Part shown: positions 19,428 through 20,167 of the stretch, piece by piece
How the letters are laid out: each line of letters starts with the position of its first letter
Numbering within the stretch: the first letter of the stretch is position 1
Assembly (NCBI GenBank): GCA_019746355.1
Contig: JAIESC010000285.1
Location: 1-20,167 of the forward strand
From: Xanthobacteraceae bacterium
Lineage (GTDB): Bacteria; Pseudomonadota; Alphaproteobacteria; Rhizobiales; Xanthobacteraceae
Length of the DNA: 20,167 nt
Direction of reading: 5' to 3'
Position numbers and translations under genes: made by a program
Notes under the pieces: model-generated
The model's database searches: none
What the model was told of the DNA's origin: nothing
What the model saw: only the letters and a program-made list of their open reading frames with translations

Positions 19428-19598
19428 CTAGTAGCAAGAACTCAGACGAAGGTTATCGTCCTTAATGTACTCAGGGGCGCTTTTGTCCGAGCAATGCCTA
19501 TGCCAGCGGTTAGCATCTCGCGCGATGACGGCGACGATCGCGGCACCGATAAGCAGCACCCCGACAGCGCAAAAAATTGCAACCTTCGCTGCTCTCAT
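19428..19598 (-). CDS. Small membrane protein, unknown
   Basis: A 56-residue ORF with one strong transmembrane segment at about residues 4-26 (AKVAIFCAVGVLLIGAAIVA), then a charged tail containing WHRHCSDKSAPEYIKDDN and a final cysteine. ATG at 19598 has GAGGCGGAAG upstream; an in-frame GTG at 19610 would add four residues. It lies shortly after another small ORF on the same strand, which suggests a small operon. No family was recognised, and codon use is less GC-rich than in the neighbouring housekeeping genes. Confidence 0.45.
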   Translation of the reverse strand: MRAAKVAIFCAVGVLLIGAAIVAVIARDANRWHRHCSDKSAPEYIKDDNLRLSSCY

Positions 19599-19611
19599 CT
19601 TCCGCCTCACA

Positions 19612-19633
19612 AGGCCGCCTCAGTTGGCGGCCT
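19612..19633. other. Hairpin between the two small minus-strand ORFs
   Basis: AGGCCGCC (19612-19619) and GGCGGCCT (19626-19633) form an 8-bp stem with loop TCAGTT that holds the stop codon of the upstream ORF. On the plus strand CTTTCGCTT follows, so it may end plus-strand transcription; on the minus strand no T-run follows. Confidence 0.4.
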
Positions 19634-19814
19634 CTTTCGCTTGCTGTGCTTCCAACGCGGTGAACAAATCTTGTTGCGGGGAGTTCGGTGCAGGCGCGGT
19701 TGGCACCACCACATTCGGCGGCGTGACGAAATCAAGTTCGCGTTGATCGCCAAAGCGTTTGTTGATTCTAATTTCGTACTCCATTGCCGCGCCGGACCAG
19801 CGAAAGCGGTTCAC
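19620..19814 (-). CDS. Small hypothetical protein
   Basis: A 64-residue ORF from GTG 19814; ATG at 19784 is an alternative that gives 54 residues. The protein reads EYEIRINKRFGDQRELDF, a Pro-rich middle (TPPNVVVPTAPAPNSP), then a predicted helix QQDLFTALEAQQAKEA. The composition looks like a real soluble protein, but no family was recognised. No convincing ribosome binding site precedes either start. It lies 26 bases after the ORF ending at 19841 and just before the small membrane protein. Confidence 0.35.
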   Translation of the reverse strand: MNRFRWSGAAMEYEIRINKRFGDQRELDFVTPPNVVVPTAPAPNSPQQDLFTALEAQQAKEAAN

Positions 19815-19840
19815 GGTAATCGATGGAGGAAAAAGTTATG

Positions 19841-20167
19841 CTAAAATGGCTTGCGCTTACCTTCATCGTCGTCCGCGTCAGGGCCAAATGGATCATAGTT
19901 AGCGACCTTGGCGCGGAGACTTTCAAGTCCAGTCCAGTCAAATGCGTCAATGTGATCTTTTAGCCATCCCATGCAGTCTTTTCTGAAATACGTTTCGTGA
20001 GTTGCCAAAGCTACTCCGTAGATCACGCCATCGACGTGTTGTGTGACGAGCAACGGATCACCATCTCGATGCAAATGATGGTGATGTAGGTCTGAGGTGG
20101 TCCCGGTTGTCTGAACAGATTTTCCGCTGCGATAAGTGGAGTCTCTGCCGGGTTTAGGCTGCCAAGC
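19841..20167 (-). CDS. Hypothetical protein, 5' end possibly beyond the window
   Basis: The frame is open from the right edge to TAG at 19841. It may start at TTG 20074 (77 residues) or continue from outside the window (at least 108 residues). The conserved-looking part is HRDGDPLLVTQHVDGVIYG, then THETYFRKDCMGWLKDHID and an acidic end with PFGPDADDDEGKRKPF. No family was recognised. The edge-proximal part of the frame (20093-20167) may instead be the end of an insertion sequence. Base composition is lower in GC than the core genes. Confidence 0.35.
   Translation of the reverse strand, partial: AWQPKPGRDSTYRSGKSVQTTGTTSDLHHHHLHRDGDPLLVTQHVDGVIYGVALATHETYFRKDCMGWLKDHIDAFDWTGLESLRAKVANYDPFGPDADDDEGKRKPF
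20093..20167. mobile_element. Possible IS3-type insertion sequence end, cut by window edge
   Basis: From 20093 the sequence TGAGGTGGTCCCGG and TTGTCTGAACAG resembles the TG...CCCC...CTGGACAG pattern found at ends of IS3-family elements. No transposase is visible because the window ends 75 bases later. The match is by recollection of IS ends only, and a minus-strand ORF also reads through it without a stop. Confidence 0.2.

Overview
The window looks like the chromosome of an alphaproteobacterium of the Hyphomicrobiales (Bradyrhizobium / Rhodopseudomonas / Pseudolabrys-like). The basis is high GC coding DNA, a DUF1476 gene (the alphaproteobacterial F1-ATPase zeta inhibitor), a separate purS, a human-type homodimeric NADP-IDH, promoters of the form CTTGAC-N17-CTATAT, and an alphaproteobacterial SOS box (GTTC-N7-GTTC) before recA. 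The assignment comes from recognised protein sequences and motifs. No database search was possible.

Layout. 1-3961 (minus strand): a purine-biosynthesis run purC, purS, purQ, followed by the N-terminus of an unrecognised membrane-anchored protein cut by the window edge. A periplasmic Bug/TctC binding protein and an arylmalonate-decarboxylase-like enzyme are interposed between purC and purS. 3962-4329 is a divergent control region. 4330-6110 (plus): DUF1476, a SAM methyltransferase and an HpcH/HpaI aldolase in a tight cluster. 6176-6622: a small GIY-YIG nuclease gene framed by 55-bp inverted copies of a REP-like palindrome. 6610-7824 (minus): a TrmJ-type RNA methyltransferase fused to a degenerate DUF559 nuclease domain, whose stop codon lies inside one of those repeats.

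8180-11790 (plus): two structurally distinct NADP-isocitrate dehydrogenases in tandem, monomeric then homodimeric. Each has its own promoter, and the two promoters share identical -35 and -10 blocks and a 14-base leader motif. 11938-12916 (plus): a glycerophosphodiester phosphodiesterase whose signal-anchor end is out of frame because of an A7 run. 12913-15120 (minus): a candidate operon arsR, SRPBCC/AHSA1, MoaD/ThiS-like protein ending in Gly-Gly, and a BNR-repeat beta-propeller. It sits behind a promoter that overlaps a 20-bp palindrome and apparently gives a leaderless transcript. 15207-19212 (minus): alaS and recA with promoters and hairpins.

From about 19280 to the right edge the DNA is visibly less GC-rich. 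It carries an array of about 20-bp direct repeats, three small minus-strand ORFs without recognised families and a possible IS end, and looks like an accessory segment abutting the recA promoter.

The best candidates for something undescribed are the GIY-YIG/inverted-repeat cassette with its neighbouring trmJ-DUF559 fusion, the ArsR-SRPBCC-ubiquitin-like-propeller operon, and the shared control elements of the two IDH genes.
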